Source: Actinomycetes bacterium
GTDB lineage: Bacteria > Actinomycetota > Acidimicrobiia > Acidimicrobiales > RAAP-2
DNA: 64,000 bases
Reading direction: 5' to 3'
NCBI GenBank assembly: GCA_021806045.1
Contig: JAJZDI010000002.1
Coordinates: 62,001-126,000, forward strand
Of this stretch, positions 52,076 through 61,011 are shown one piece after another. The position numbers were made by a program, and so were the translations under genes. How positions within the stretch are numbered: position 1 is the stretch's first letter; each line of letters begins with the position of its first letter. The notes below the pieces were generated by a model. The model did no database searches, was not told the DNA's origin, and worked only from the letters and a program-made list of their open reading frames with translations.

Positions 52076-53554
52076 ATGGCCATCCGCAAGATCTGCGGGA
52101 TCGAGACCGAGTACGGCATCCACGTGCTCGACGGCGACCAGAACCCGATCGCCGCTTCGTCGGTGCTGGTGAACGCCTACGCACAGCTGGTGGCCCGCCA
52201 GCAGACGGGCTGGGACTTCGAGGACGAGTCGCCGGGCACCGACGCCCGGGGGTTCACGCGGGAGGGGGCCATGCCCCCGCTGGTGGAGACCCACCTGGTC
52301 AACACCGTGCTCACCAACGGTGCCCGGTTCTACGTCGACCATGCCCACCCGGAGTACTCCAGCCCGGAGTGCGGCGATCCCCTGGAGTGCGTGCGCTACG
52401 ACCGGGCCGGCGAGGAGGTGCTGCGCCGGGCCATGGCGGCCGCCCGCGACCAGGGCCGTCACCTGGCCGTCTACAAGAACAACTCCGACGGCAAGGGCAA
52501 CTCGTACGGCACCCACGAGAACTACCTGATGGACCGGGAGGTCCCCTTCGCCCGGATCGTGGCCGGCATCACCCCCCACTTCGTGAGCCGCCAGATCTTC
52601 GCCGGCGCGGGCAAGGTGGGCACCGAGACCCCGGGGGCCGACGCCGTCCCCTTCCAGCTGTCGCAACGGGCGGAGTTCTTCGAGGAGCCGGTGGGCCTGG
52701 AGACGACCCTGAAGCGCCCCATCGTGAACACCCGCGACGAGCCCCACGCCGATCCCCACCGGTACCGCCGCCTGCACGTGATCGTGGGCGACGCCAACCT
52801 GGCCGACGTGGCCAACTTCTTGAAGGTGGGCACCACCGCGCTGGTGCTGGCCATGATCGAGGACGACGCCGGCCCGGCACGATCCCTGGAGCTGGCCGAT
52901 CCGGTGCGGGCCATCAGGCGGATCGCCCGCGACCCGTCGCTGGCGACGGCCGTCGAGCTGGCCGACGGCACCACCGCCACCGGTCTCGAGCTCCAGTGGG
53001 AGCTCCTCGAGGCCGGGCGCAAGTACGCGCAGGAGCGGGGGCTCGACTGCCTGGGGCCGGCCGTGGTGGGCGCCATGGTCCTCGACCGGTGGGAGTCGGT
53101 GCTGGCGGGGTTGGAGACGGACCCGGCCAGCCTGGCCGACCAGCTCGACTGGGTGGCGAAGCTGCGCCTCATCGAGGGCTACCGGGAGCGGCACGGGTGC
53201 GACTGGGACGACGAACGGCTGGCCGCGCTCGACCTGCAGTACCACGACCTGCGCCCGGAGCGCTCGCTGTTCGCCCGGCTCACGACGGAACGCCTGGTGG
53301 CCGAGGCGGACGTGGTGACGGCCGTGTCCGAGGCGCCCCGTGACACGCGGGCGTGGTTCCGGGGCGCGTGCCTCACCCGCTGGCCCGATGCCGTGGTCAG
53401 CGCCAATTGGGACTCGCTGGTCTTCGACCTCGGCACCGATCCCCTCCGGCGCGTCCCTATGATGGACCCGTTGCGGGGAACCGCAGACCATGTGGAGGAT
53501 TTGCTCCGGCAGAGCGCCGACGCCGCCGATCTGATCGAGCGGCTGGGGCGGTAG
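52076..53554 (+). CDS. dop: Pup deamidase/depupylase Dop
   Basis: 492-residue carboxylate-amine ligase-like enzyme. It removes Pup from substrates and, where Pup ends in Gln, deamidates it. ICGIETEYGIHV (nucleotide/Mg Glu), the catalytic D88 in FYVDHAHPEYSSPE, NNSDGKGNSYGTHENY and the [11 protein letters not shown]-type segment are all present, plus the Dop-specific loop around residues 45-65. Because the Pup here already ends in Glu, only the depupylase activity is needed. Confidence 0.95.
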   Translation: MAIRKICGIETEYGIHVLDGDQNPIAASSVLVNAYAQLVARQQTGWDFEDESPGTDARGFTREGAMPPLVETHLVNTVLTNGARFYVDHAHPEYSSPECGDPLECVRYDRAGEEVLRRAMAAARDQGRHLAVYKNNSDGKGNSYGTHENYLMDREVPFARIVAGITPHFVSRQIFAGAGKVGTETPGADAVPFQLSQRAEFFEEPVGLETTLKRPIVNTRDEPHADPHRYRRLHVIVGDANLADVANFLKVGTTALVLAMIEDDAGPARSLELADPVRAIRRIARDPSLATAVELADGTTATGLELQWELLEAGRKYAQERGLDCLGPAVVGAMVLDRWESVLAGLETDPASLADQLDWVAKLRLIEGYRERHGCDWDDERLAALDLQYHDLRPERSLFARLTTERLVAEADVVTAVSEAPRDTRAWFRGACLTRWPDAVVSANWDSLVFDLGTDPLRRVPMMDPLRGTADHVEDLLRQSADAADLIERLGR

Positions 53555-53575
53555 GGGCACGAGGAGAACCGGGCG

Positions 53576-53770
53576 ATGGCCGAGAGAGAACTGAAGAAGC
53601 GGACGACGACCGAGCGGACCGACGAGGCCGTCGAGGACGTCCCCGCCGCGTCGGCCAAGGCGGACAAGCTGAAGGCCGAACTGGACGACCTGCTCGACGA
53701 GATCGACGAGGTCCTGGAGGACAACGCCGAGGAGTTCGTCCGCAACTACGTCCAGAAGGGCGGGGAGTAG
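53576..53770 (+). CDS. pup: Prokaryotic ubiquitin-like protein Pup
   Basis: 64-residue intrinsically disordered tag. A basic N-part (RELKKRTTTERTDEA) is followed by the ARC-binding helix (KADKLKAELDDLLDEIDEVL) and the C-terminal FVRNYVQKGGE. The last residue is Glu rather than Gln, so PafA can use it without prior deamidation. GAGGAG lies 9 nt before the ATG. It sits between dop and prcB with gaps of 21 and 3 nt. Confidence 0.97.
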   Translation: MAERELKKRTTTERTDEAVEDVPAASAKADKLKAELDDLLDEIDEVLEDNAEEFVRNYVQKGGE

Positions 53771-53773
53771 CCC

Positions 53774-54574
53774 GTGAACCTCCCGCGCTTCGCCCCGGAG
53801 GACGATCCGGGGCCGGATTTCGTCGCGCTGCTCCGCCGTGCGCAGGCGCCTGCGACGGCGCCCCCGCCCGGTCCGGCCGGTGGCCTCGAGGTGCGGCACG
53901 GCACGACCGTGGTCGCACTGCGCTTCGCCGACGGCGTGGTGATGGCCGGGGACCGGCGGGCCACCGAGGGCCACTCGATCGCCCATCGCGCCATGGAGAA
54001 GGTGTTCCCGGCGGACCGGTACTCGGCCGTCGCCATCGCCGGTGCGGCCGGTCCGGCGGTGGAGATGGTGCGCCTCTTCCAGACCCAGCTCGAGCACTAC
54101 GAGAAGGTGGAGGGCGTCGTCCTCAGCCTCGAGGGCAAGGCCAACCAGCTGAGCCAGATGGTCCGCGGCCACTTCCCCATGGCCCTCCAGGGGCTGGCCG
54201 TCGTGCCCCTCTTCGCCGGCTACGACCTGCAGCGGGGCACGGGTCGGATCTTCACCTACGACGTGACCGGCGGCCACTACGAGGAGACCGAGCACAGCGC
54301 CACCGGCTCGGGCGGGCGCGACGCACGCACGACGATCAAGCTCGGGTACCGGGTGGGGCTGGCCCGGGACGAGGCCGTCGAACTGGCCATCGAGGCGCTC
54401 TACGAGGCGGCCGACGAGGATGCCGCCACCGGTGGGCCCGACCTGGTGCGGGGGATCTACCCGCTGGTGGCCACCGTGACCGCGGACGGGTTCGTCCCCG
54501 TCCCCGAGGACGAGGTGGCGACCCGCTTCGCCGCCCTCATCGACCGCCGGCGGGCCGAAGGGCGCCAGCCATGA
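53774..54574 (+). CDS. prcB: 20S proteasome beta subunit
   Basis: 266-residue precursor of the catalytic ring subunit. A 43-residue propeptide ends at HG just before the nucleophile T44 (TTVVALRFADGVVMAGDRRAT); autocleavage exposes Thr. The Asp and Lys partners lie in GDRRATEG and the K of MEKVFPADRYSAVAIAG. A GGGGAG inside the end of pup serves GTG 53774. It pairs with the alpha subunit encoded next. Confidence 0.96.
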   Translation: MNLPRFAPEDDPGPDFVALLRRAQAPATAPPPGPAGGLEVRHGTTVVALRFADGVVMAGDRRATEGHSIAHRAMEKVFPADRYSAVAIAGAAGPAVEMVRLFQTQLEHYEKVEGVVLSLEGKANQLSQMVRGHFPMALQGLAVVPLFAGYDLQRGTGRIFTYDVTGGHYEETEHSATGSGGRDARTTIKLGYRVGLARDEAVELAIEALYEAADEDAATGGPDLVRGIYPLVATVTADGFVPVPEDEVATRFAALIDRRRAEGRQP

Positions 54575-54611
54575 CCGGCGACCGCTGGACGGGCGAGGGA
54601 GGTGCGTGCCG

Positions 54612-55289
54612 GTGACGATGCCGTTCTACGTGGCACCGGAGCAGGTGATGAAGGACCGGGCGGAGTACGCCCAGAAGGGCATCGCCCGGGGCCGCTCCCT
54701 GGTGGCCACCACCTACGACGGGGGGATCCTCTTCGTCGCCGACAACCCGTCACGGTCGCTGCACAAGATCAGCGAGATCTACGACCGGATCGCCTTCGCC
54801 GGCGTGGGGAAGTACAACGAATTCGACCAGCTGCGGGTGTCCGGCGTCCGGCACGCCGACACGAAGGGCTACACGTTCAGCCGTGAGGACGTCGACGCCC
54901 GGTCGCTGGCCAACCTCTACGCCCAGTACCTGGGGCAGGTCTTCACCCATGAGATGAAGCCGCTCGAGGTGGAGATCCTGGTGGCCGAGCTCGGCACCTC
55001 CACCAGGCGGACCCAGCTCTTCCACATCGCCTACGAGGGGACCATCACCGACGAGGACCGCTTCGCGGTGCTCGGCGGTGAGACGGGCGCCATCGTCGAG
55101 GCGCTGGAGGGGTCGTGGCAGGAGGGATGGGGCCTGGCCGAAGCCCTGCGGGCGTCGGTCGCCGCGCTGGCCGGTCCCGACCGCACCCTCGGTCCCGACG
55201 ACCTCGAGGTCGCCGTGCTGGCGGAGGGGAACGGCCGCCGGGCGTTCCGCAGGTTGCACGACGAGGAGCTGGCCGAGCTGCTGGCCTGA
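54612..55289 (+). CDS. prcA: 20S proteasome alpha subunit
   Basis: 225 residues. The N-terminal [17 protein letters not shown] gate helix, [10 protein letters not shown] and [16 protein letters not shown] match PrcA. The alpha ring gates entry and receives the ARC C-termini. The start is not certain: GTG 54606, GTG 54612 and ATG 54618 are in frame. GGGAGG at 54597-54602 is best spaced (9 nt) for 54612, while homology would fit 54618. Confidence 0.95.
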   Translation: MTMPFYVAPEQVMKDRAEYAQKGIARGRSLVATTYDGGILFVADNPSRSLHKISEIYDRIAFAGVGKYNEFDQLRVSGVRHADTKGYTFSREDVDARSLANLYAQYLGQVFTHEMKPLEVEILVAELGTSTRRTQLFHIAYEGTITDEDRFAVLGGETGAIVEALEGSWQEGWGLAEALRASVAALAGPDRTLGPDDLEVAVLAEGNGRRAFRRLHDEELAELLA

Positions 55290-55356
55290 CGGGCCTGCCG
55301 GCGGGTCCCGATCCGGCCATCGGAGAGGCGTCACACGGCCGGGGCTCCCCGGGCAG

Positions 55357-55362
55357 TACCGT
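55357..55362 (+). promoter_or_regulatory. -10 element for pafA (leaderless)
   Basis: TACCGT, 6 nt upstream of GTG 55369; it supports this GTG as the start. Confidence 0.55.
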
Positions 55363-55368
55363 GCAGAT

Positions 55369-56727
55369 GTGGACCGGCGCATCTTCGGCCTGGAGAACGA
55401 GTACGGGGTGACGTGCACCCTGCGCGGCCAGCGGCGCCTCAGCCCCGACGAGGTGGCCCGGTACCTGTTCCGGCGGGTGGTGAGCTGGGGGCGCTCCTCA
55501 AACGTCTTCCTCGAGAACGGCGCCCGTCTCTACCTCGACGTGGGGAGCCACCCCGAGTACGCCACGCCCGAGTGCGACGACATCCGCGAGCTGGTCGTCC
55601 ACGACAAGGCGGGGGAATGGATCCTCTCCCACCTGGTCGACGGGGCGGAGGACCGGCTGCGGGAGGAGGGGATCAAGGGCGACGTCTACCTCTTCAAGAA
55701 CAACACCGACTCCGCCGGCAACTCCTACGGCTGCCACGAGAACTACCTGACGTCCCGGCGCGACGAGTTCACCCGCTACACCGACGTCCTCATTCCGTTC
55801 CTGGTGAGCCGGCAGATCTACGCGGGGGCGGGCAAGGTGCTCCACACGGCACGAGGGGCCGTGTTCTGCCTCAGCCAACGGGCCGAGCACATCTGGGAGG
55901 GGGTGTCGTCGGCCACCACCCGGAGCCGGCCCATCATCAACACCCGGGACGAGCCCCACGCCGACGCCGAGCGCTACCGGCGGCTGCACGTGATCGTGGG
56001 CGACTCCAACATGAACGAGTACGCCACCTATCTGAAGATCGGGGCGACCAGCATCCTCCTGCGCATGCTGGAGGAGCCCTCCACCGTGCTCCGGGACCTC
56101 ACCCTGGAGAACCCCATCCGGGCCATCCGCGAGATCAGCCACGACATCACCTGCCGCCGCAAGGTCCGGCTGGCCAACGGGCGGGAGATGAGCGCGCTCG
56201 ACATCCAGATGGAGTACCTGGAGCGCGCCATGCGCTTCCGGGACCGGCAGGGCCTCTCGCCCCAGGAGGACCGGGCCCTCGACATGTGGTCCCACTGCCT
56301 GAAGGGCATCGAGGCCGACCCCCTGGAGCTCCACCGGGAGTGCGACTGGGTGGCGAAGTACCGCCTGATCGAGCGGTACCGGGCCCGCCACCACGTCGCC
56401 CTGAACAGCCCCCGGGTGTCGCTCCTCGACCTCCAGTACCACGACGTGGACCGGACGCGCGGCCTCTTCTACCGGCTCCAGCAACGCGGCCTGGTCGAGC
56501 GGGTATGCACCGACGAGGAGATCGCCACCGCGGTGTCCACACCGCCCCAGACGACCCGCGCCCGGTTGCGGGGCGAGTTCGTCCGCCGGGCCAAGGAGCG
56601 GCGGAGGGACTTCACCGTCGACTGGGTCCACCTCAAGCTGAACGACCAGGCCCAGCGGACCGTCCTCCTGAAGGACCCCTTCAAGGCGAAGGACGACCGG
56701 GTGGAGAAGCTCATCGCCGGACTGTGA
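55369..56727 (+). CDS. pafA: Pup-protein ligase PafA
   Basis: 452-residue ligase that phosphorylates the Pup C-terminal Glu and links it to substrate lysines. [15 protein letters not shown] binds ATP/Mg, the catalytic D57 is in [13 protein letters not shown], followed by [18 protein letters not shown] and [18 protein letters not shown]. The length equals the mycobacterial enzyme. GTG 55369 gives the conserved N-terminus. The usual downstream pafB-pafC pair is absent; lepB follows. Confidence 0.97.
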   Translation: MDRRIFGLENEYGVTCTLRGQRRLSPDEVARYLFRRVVSWGRSSNVFLENGARLYLDVGSHPEYATPECDDIRELVVHDKAGEWILSHLVDGAEDRLREEGIKGDVYLFKNNTDSAGNSYGCHENYLTSRRDEFTRYTDVLIPFLVSRQIYAGAGKVLHTARGAVFCLSQRAEHIWEGVSSATTRSRPIINTRDEPHADAERYRRLHVIVGDSNMNEYATYLKIGATSILLRMLEEPSTVLRDLTLENPIRAIREISHDITCRRKVRLANGREMSALDIQMEYLERAMRFRDRQGLSPQEDRALDMWSHCLKGIEADPLELHRECDWVAKYRLIERYRARHHVALNSPRVSLLDLQYHDVDRTRGLFYRLQQRGLVERVCTDEEIATAVSTPPQTTRARLRGEFVRRAKERRRDFTVDWVHLKLNDQAQRTVLLKDPFKAKDDRVEKLIAGL

Positions 56728-56774
56728 CGCCGAAGGCCTCGCCGGCCGTACCCCCGCACCGCGTTCGCGTCCAC

Positions 56775-56780
56775 TAGCCT
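56775..56780 (+). promoter_or_regulatory. -10 element for lepB (leaderless)
   Basis: TAGCCT, 9 nt upstream of ATG 56790. Confidence 0.55.
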
Positions 56781-56789
56781 GCCCTCTCG

Positions 56790-57539
56790 ATGAGCGTCGA
56801 CCCCACCAGCGACGTGCACGTGCGCGCCGTCGGGGACCAGGCACACGACGATGCGGAGCGGTCGGGCGGCGGGTGGCGGTGGTTCCTCGAATGGGTGGCC
56901 ATCCTGGTCATCGCCGTTGTCATCGCCGTCGTGCTGCGGCTGTTCGTCGTCCAGACGTTCTACATCCCCTCGGGCTCGATGCTGCCGACGCTCCAGATCG
57001 GCGATCGGATCCTCGTCAACAAGCTGAGCTACCGCATCCACGGGATCCACCGGGGCGACATCGTGGTCTTCACCCGCCCGCCGTTGGAGCCGCCCCAGTA
57101 CCAGGACCTGGTGAAGCGGGTCATCGGCCTGCCCGGCGAGACCATCCAGGCCGTCGGCGGGCGCATCACCATCGACGGCAAGCCGCTGGCCGAGCCGTGG
57201 CTGACCCCGGCGATGCAGCACAGCACGTACCCGACCCCGGACGGGCGGCCCTTCGACCTGGCCCAGCCGTTCACCATCCCGGCCGGCGAGATCTTCGTCA
57301 TGGGGGACAACCGGACCGACTCGGCGGACAGCCGGACGTTCGGGCCCATCCCCGAATCGACGATCGTGGGGAAGGTCGACCTCATCATCTGGCCCCCGTC
57401 CGGAGCCACCATCGCGTGGGCGGCGGGGATCGTGGCCGGCATCGTCGTGATCGCCGTCCTGTGGGCGTTCTTCGGCTCGTCAGCCGCCCGCAGGGCCCGG
57501 CGCCAGGGGCGGGCGCCGCCCCCTGCGAGCGCCGCCTGA
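56790..57539 (+). CDS. lepB: Signal peptidase I
   Basis: 249-residue membrane serine protease removing Sec/Tat signal peptides. A first membrane helix at ~27-50, catalytic S63 in YIPSGSMLPTLQIGDRI, catalytic K109 in LVKRVIGLPGETI, and GDNRTDSADSRTFGP. A second hydrophobic helix at the C-terminus (AAGIVAGIVVIAVLWAFFG) is beyond the standard fold and may re-anchor the protein. It stands between pafA and the tat genes, so protein export genes are grouped. Confidence 0.94.
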   Translation: MSVDPTSDVHVRAVGDQAHDDAERSGGGWRWFLEWVAILVIAVVIAVVLRLFVVQTFYIPSGSMLPTLQIGDRILVNKLSYRIHGIHRGDIVVFTRPPLEPPQYQDLVKRVIGLPGETIQAVGGRITIDGKPLAEPWLTPAMQHSTYPTPDGRPFDLAQPFTIPAGEIFVMGDNRTDSADSRTFGPIPESTIVGKVDLIIWPPSGATIAWAAGIVAGIVVIAVLWAFFGSSAARRARRQGRAPPPASAA

Positions 57540-57571
57540 CCGGGGGGACCGGCGGGAGCGGCGGGCGCCGG

Positions 57572-57577
57572 TAGCAT
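57572..57577 (+). promoter_or_regulatory. -10 element for tatB (leaderless)
   Basis: TAGCAT, 7 nt upstream of GTG 57585. Confidence 0.55.
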
Positions 57578-57584
57578 CTCGATC

Positions 57585-58082
57585 GTGCCGTTCCTCAGCC
57601 CGGCCAAGCTCCTGGTGATCCTGGTGGTGGCCCTCATCGTCCTCGGACCGGAGAAGCTCCCGCAGTTGGCCCGGCAATTGGGCGCCCTGTGGGGGGACTT
57701 CCGGGCGTTCCGCGACCGCCTGGAGAGCCAGGTGCGCGACACGTTCCCCGATCTCCCGTCGACCGACCGGATCACCCAGGCGGTGCGGTCGCCCATCACC
57801 TTCCTCGACGGGCTGGCGGACACCCACCAGGCGAACGCCGGTGGCGCCGGCATGCCGTCATCCGTGGACACCGGCCGCTCCGAAGCCCTCGTCGATGGGA
57901 CGGATCCTGCCAGTGGCGACAGTGCCGGCGGCGCCGGTGCGAACGGTGCCGGTACGGGCACCCCGGTCCCGGACCGTCGGGCCGTCGGCAGCGCCCGGGG
58001 CGGGCGACCGGGGACCGAGCGTGCCGTGCACACGCCGCTGCCGCCATGGAGCGACGCACTCGGCGACCCGGGCATGAATTGA
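57585..58082 (+). CDS. tatB: Twin-arginine translocase subunit TatB (TatA/B family)
   Basis: 165 residues: a membrane helix (LLVILVVALIVLGPEKLP) with the TatB-style GPEKLP hinge, an amphipathic helix (LPQLARQLGALWGDFRAF), and a long Gly/Ala/Pro-rich tail. TatB forms the Tat receptor with TatC. In mycobacteria the gene beside tatC is called tatA; the Glu-Lys-Leu-Pro hinge favours TatB here. Confidence 0.85.
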   Translation: MPFLSPAKLLVILVVALIVLGPEKLPQLARQLGALWGDFRAFRDRLESQVRDTFPDLPSTDRITQAVRSPITFLDGLADTHQANAGGAGMPSSVDTGRSEALVDGTDPASGDSAGGAGANGAGTGTPVPDRRAVGSARGGRPGTERAVHTPLPPWSDALGDPGMN

Positions 58083-58119
58083 CGGCGGGAGCGATGGGAC
58101 CCGACGGTCAGGGGCGACC

Positions 58120-58869
58120 GTGGCCACGATGATCCGGCGGCGGAAGGCAGCCCGCCCCGACCCCGACGTGATGACCCTGGCCGAGCACCTCCGGGAGCTG
58201 CGCCGCCGGGTGGTGGTGTGCGCCCTCGTGTTCGTGGTGACGGCGACGGTCGCGTTCGTGATCTACCCGTCGATCCTCGACTTCTTGAAGGAGCCCTACT
58301 GCCAGGCCAGTCACGGGCACTGCAGCCTGTACGTCACCGGGCCGCTCGACGGGCTGTCCATCCGGGTGAAGGTCGCCGCCTACGGCGGGCTGTTCCTGGC
58401 CGCGCCGGTGCTCCTGTGGGAGTTCTGGCGGTTCGTCACGCCCGGCCTCAAGCCCACGGAGAAGCGCTATGCCGTGCCGTTCGTCGCGGCATCGATCGTG
58501 CTGTTCTCGTTCGGGTGCGTCGTCGCCTACATCACGTTCCCCCACGCACTGTCCTTCCTCGGCAGCGTGGGGGGGCCGGGCCTGCGCCAGATCTACGATC
58601 CGGTCAAGTACCTCAACCTGGTCATGCTCCTCATGGCCGTGTTCGGCATCGCGTTCGAGTTCCCGGTGATCCTCGTATCGCTGGAGGCAGCCGGTATCGT
58701 GACGTGGCGGCAGCTGTCGTCGTGGCGGCGGTGGGCGATCATCCTGATCGTGGTGGCGGCCGGCGTGTTCACGCCGAGCTCGGACCCGTTCTCGATGCTG
58801 GCGCTCGCCGTTCCCCTCTACGTCTTCTACGAGCTGTCGATCCTCATCGGTTGGCTGTTGAAGCGGTGA
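58120..58869 (+). CDS. tatC: Twin-arginine translocase subunit TatC
   Basis: 249-residue, six-helix core of the Tat receptor. MTLAEHLRELRRRVVVC, EFWRFVTPGLKPTEKRYA and GIAFEFPVILV are the family signatures, and TPSSDPFSMLALAVPLYVFYE the final ones. GTG 58120 or ATG 58129 could be the start. The stop overlaps the helicase GTG. The tatB-tatC-helicase order matches mycobacteria. Confidence 0.94.
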   Translation: MATMIRRRKAARPDPDVMTLAEHLRELRRRVVVCALVFVVTATVAFVIYPSILDFLKEPYCQASHGHCSLYVTGPLDGLSIRVKVAAYGGLFLAAPVLLWEFWRFVTPGLKPTEKRYAVPFVAASIVLFSFGCVVAYITFPHALSFLGSVGGPGLRQIYDPVKYLNLVMLLMAVFGIAFEFPVILVSLEAAGIVTWRQLSSWRRWAIILIVVAAGVFTPSSDPFSMLALAVPLYVFYELSILIGWLLKR

Positions 58870-60896
58870 CGGGCGGGAACACGCTGCCGTCGGTGCGTGC
58901 CGAATTCGTCGCCTCCCACCCCTTCGACCTCGACCCGTTCCAGGTGGCCGCCATGGATGCCCTCGATGCCGGGCGCTCCGTGCTGGTGTCGGCCCCCACC
59001 GGGTCGGGCAAGACGGTGGTGGCCGACTACGCGGTGGCCCGCGCCCTGGCAGAGGGCGGCACGGCCGTCTACACGGCGCCCATCAAGGCCCTGTCGAACC
59101 AGAAGCACGGCGAGCTGAGCAGGCGGTTCGGCCCGGCCCGGGTGGGCCTCCTCACCGGCGACGTCTCCCACCTGCCCCACGCGCCGGTGGTGGTCATGAC
59201 CACCGAGGTGCTGCGGAACATGCTCTTCGCCGGCTCCGGAGTGCTGGACCGCCTGTCCGTGGTCGTCCTCGACGAGGTCCACTACCTCCAGGATCCCTAC
59301 CGCGGTCCCGTGTGGGAGGAGATCCTCGTCGTGGCGCCACCCGAGGTGACGTTCGTGTGCCTGTCGGCCACGGTGCACAACAGCGCCGACTTCGGGGCGT
59401 GGATCGCGTCCGTGCGGGGACCGACCGAGGTGGTGGTGGAGGCCCGCCGTCCCGTCGTCCTCGACCACCTGGTGGCGGTGGGGGAGCGCGGGCGGGACGG
59501 GGTCCGCCTGCTGCCCCTGCTGCGTGGCCCGGCGCCGCACCCCGACGCGCTGGCGCTCGACCGGCGGTCGCGAGGGGCACGGCGGTGGCGGGTGCCGCGG
59601 CGTTCCGAACTGGCCGAGCGCCTGGCTGCCGAGGACCTTCTGCCCGCCATCACCTTCATCTTCAGCCGGGCAGCGTGCGACGACGCCGCCCGGCAGTGCG
59701 TCGAGGACGGGATCCGCTTCACCGACGAGGACGAGCGCCGGGCCATCCGGGAGATCGTCGAGGAGAGCGTGGCACCTCTCGACGACGACGATCTGGCCAC
59801 TTTGGGCTACGGGACGTGGGCCCACGCACTGGAGATGGGCATCGCACCCCACCATGCCGGCCTGGTCCCCCCGTTCCGCCGGGCGGCGGAGCGGTGCTTC
59901 GAGGCGGGCCTGCTGCGGCTGGTGTTCGCCACCGAGACGCTGGCCCTCGGGATCAACATGCCGGCCCGGACGGTGGTGATCGAACGGTTCGCCAAGTTCC
60001 GGGGTGCCGAGCGCAGCCCCCTCCATGCCGGCGAGTACCAACAGCTCACCGGACGGGCCGGCCGGCGCGGCATCGACGCCGAGGGGACGGCCGTGGTGGC
60101 CTGGTCGCCGGGCACCAGCATGGCCACCGTCGCCAGGGTGGCCGCCGCCGACCCACCCGACCTGCGGTCGGCCTTCCAGCCCACCTACAACCTGGCCGTG
60201 AACCTGGTGCGGCGGGCGGGACGCCACGAGGCCCACCGCCTGCTGGCGTCGTCCTACGGCCAGTGGCAGGCGTCCGCCGGGTCGGTGTCCCTCCCGGTCC
60301 GCCTGGACCGCCGGCTGGCCGTGCTGGCCGGGCGCGGGTACGTGGACGGCTGGCGCCTCACCGCGGCGGGGGAGCGGCTGGCCGGCCTGTACCACGAGTG
60401 CGATCTCCTGGTGGCCGAGGCCATCGCCCACGGGCTCATCGACGGGCTGGCGCCGCCCCAGGTCGCCGCGGTGGTCTCCGCCGTGACCTACGAGGCGCGA
60501 GACACGGGCGAGCGGGCCCCGGTCCGGGACGCCCTCGTCCGGGACCGGCTGGCCGCGCTGGACGCTCTGGCATCGGACCTGCGGGCGGAGGAGCGACGGG
60601 TGGGGATCCCCCGTACCAGGCGTCCCGACGGCGGCCTGGCCCGGGCCATGGCAACCTGGGCCGGTGGGGCGTCGCTCGCCACCGCCCTCACCCATGCCGA
60701 CACCTCGCCCGGCGATTTCGTCCGCAACGCCCGCCAGCTCGCCGACCTCCTACGCCAGCTCGCCCTCGTCGCACCCGATCCGGCGACGGCGTCCACGTGC
60801 GCGGCCGCCGGGCGCAAGATCGTCCGGGGTGTCGTGGCCGCCGGGCTCGATGTGGTGGCGGACGAGACCGCAGGGGCGGACGAGACCGCAGGGTAG
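58866..60896 (+). CDS. helY: DEAD/DEAH-box helicase, Ski2/Mtr4 type (HelY)
   Basis: 676-residue superfamily 2 RNA helicase. Walker A SAPTGSGKTVVADYA, DEVH box VVVLDEVHYLQDP, motif III LSATVHN, APHHAGLVPPFR and motif VI QLTGRAGRRGID are intact, with a helical DSHCT-like C-part. It is shorter than mycobacterial HelY (about 900 residues). The C-terminus ends in an 18-bp tandem repeat coding (ADETAG)2. The GTG overlaps the tatC stop. Confidence 0.92.
   Translation: MTGGNTLPSVRAEFVASHPFDLDPFQVAAMDALDAGRSVLVSAPTGSGKTVVADYAVARALAEGGTAVYTAPIKALSNQKHGELSRRFGPARVGLLTGDVSHLPHAPVVVMTTEVLRNMLFAGSGVLDRLSVVVLDEVHYLQDPYRGPVWEEILVVAPPEVTFVCLSATVHNSADFGAWIASVRGPTEVVVEARRPVVLDHLVAVGERGRDGVRLLPLLRGPAPHPDALALDRRSRGARRWRVPRRSELAERLAAEDLLPAITFIFSRAACDDAARQCVEDGIRFTDEDERRAIREIVEESVAPLDDDDLATLGYGTWAHALEMGIAPHHAGLVPPFRRAAERCFEAGLLRLVFATETLALGINMPARTVVIERFAKFRGAERSPLHAGEYQQLTGRAGRRGIDAEGTAVVAWSPGTSMATVARVAAADPPDLRSAFQPTYNLAVNLVRRAGRHEAHRLLASSYGQWQASAGSVSLPVRLDRRLAVLAGRGYVDGWRLTAAGERLAGLYHECDLLVAEAIAHGLIDGLAPPQVAAVVSAVTYEARDTGERAPVRDALVRDRLAALDALASDLRAEERRVGIPRTRRPDGGLARAMATWAGGASLATALTHADTSPGDFVRNARQLADLLRQLALVAPDPATASTCAAAGRKIVRGVVAAGLDVVADETAGADETAG
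60858..60893 (+). repeat. 18-bp perfect tandem duplication at the helY 3' end
   Basis: GCGGACGAGACCGCAGGG occurs twice head to tail (60858-60875, 60876-60893), immediately before the stop codon. In frame; a recent slippage duplication is likely. Confidence 0.9.
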
Positions 60897-60979
60897 GAGG
60901 GGCCCGCAGGGGCGGGGGACGGGCCCGGGTAGGAGCCCGACCGACGCGGAGGCCCGGCACCGGCCGGGGTCCGCCACTG

Positions 60980-61002
60980 ACGACCACCGGCGGTCGTAGT
61001 GT
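60980..61002 (+). promoter_or_regulatory. Palindrome and -10 box of the ThyX-like gene
   Basis: An 18-nt near-palindrome (60980-60997, ACGACC...GGTCGT, one mismatched pair) overlaps the first base of TAGTGT (60997-61002), 9 nt before ATG 61012. A repressor bound here would block the promoter. Confidence 0.5.
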
Positions 61003-61011
61003 TGCCGGGGC

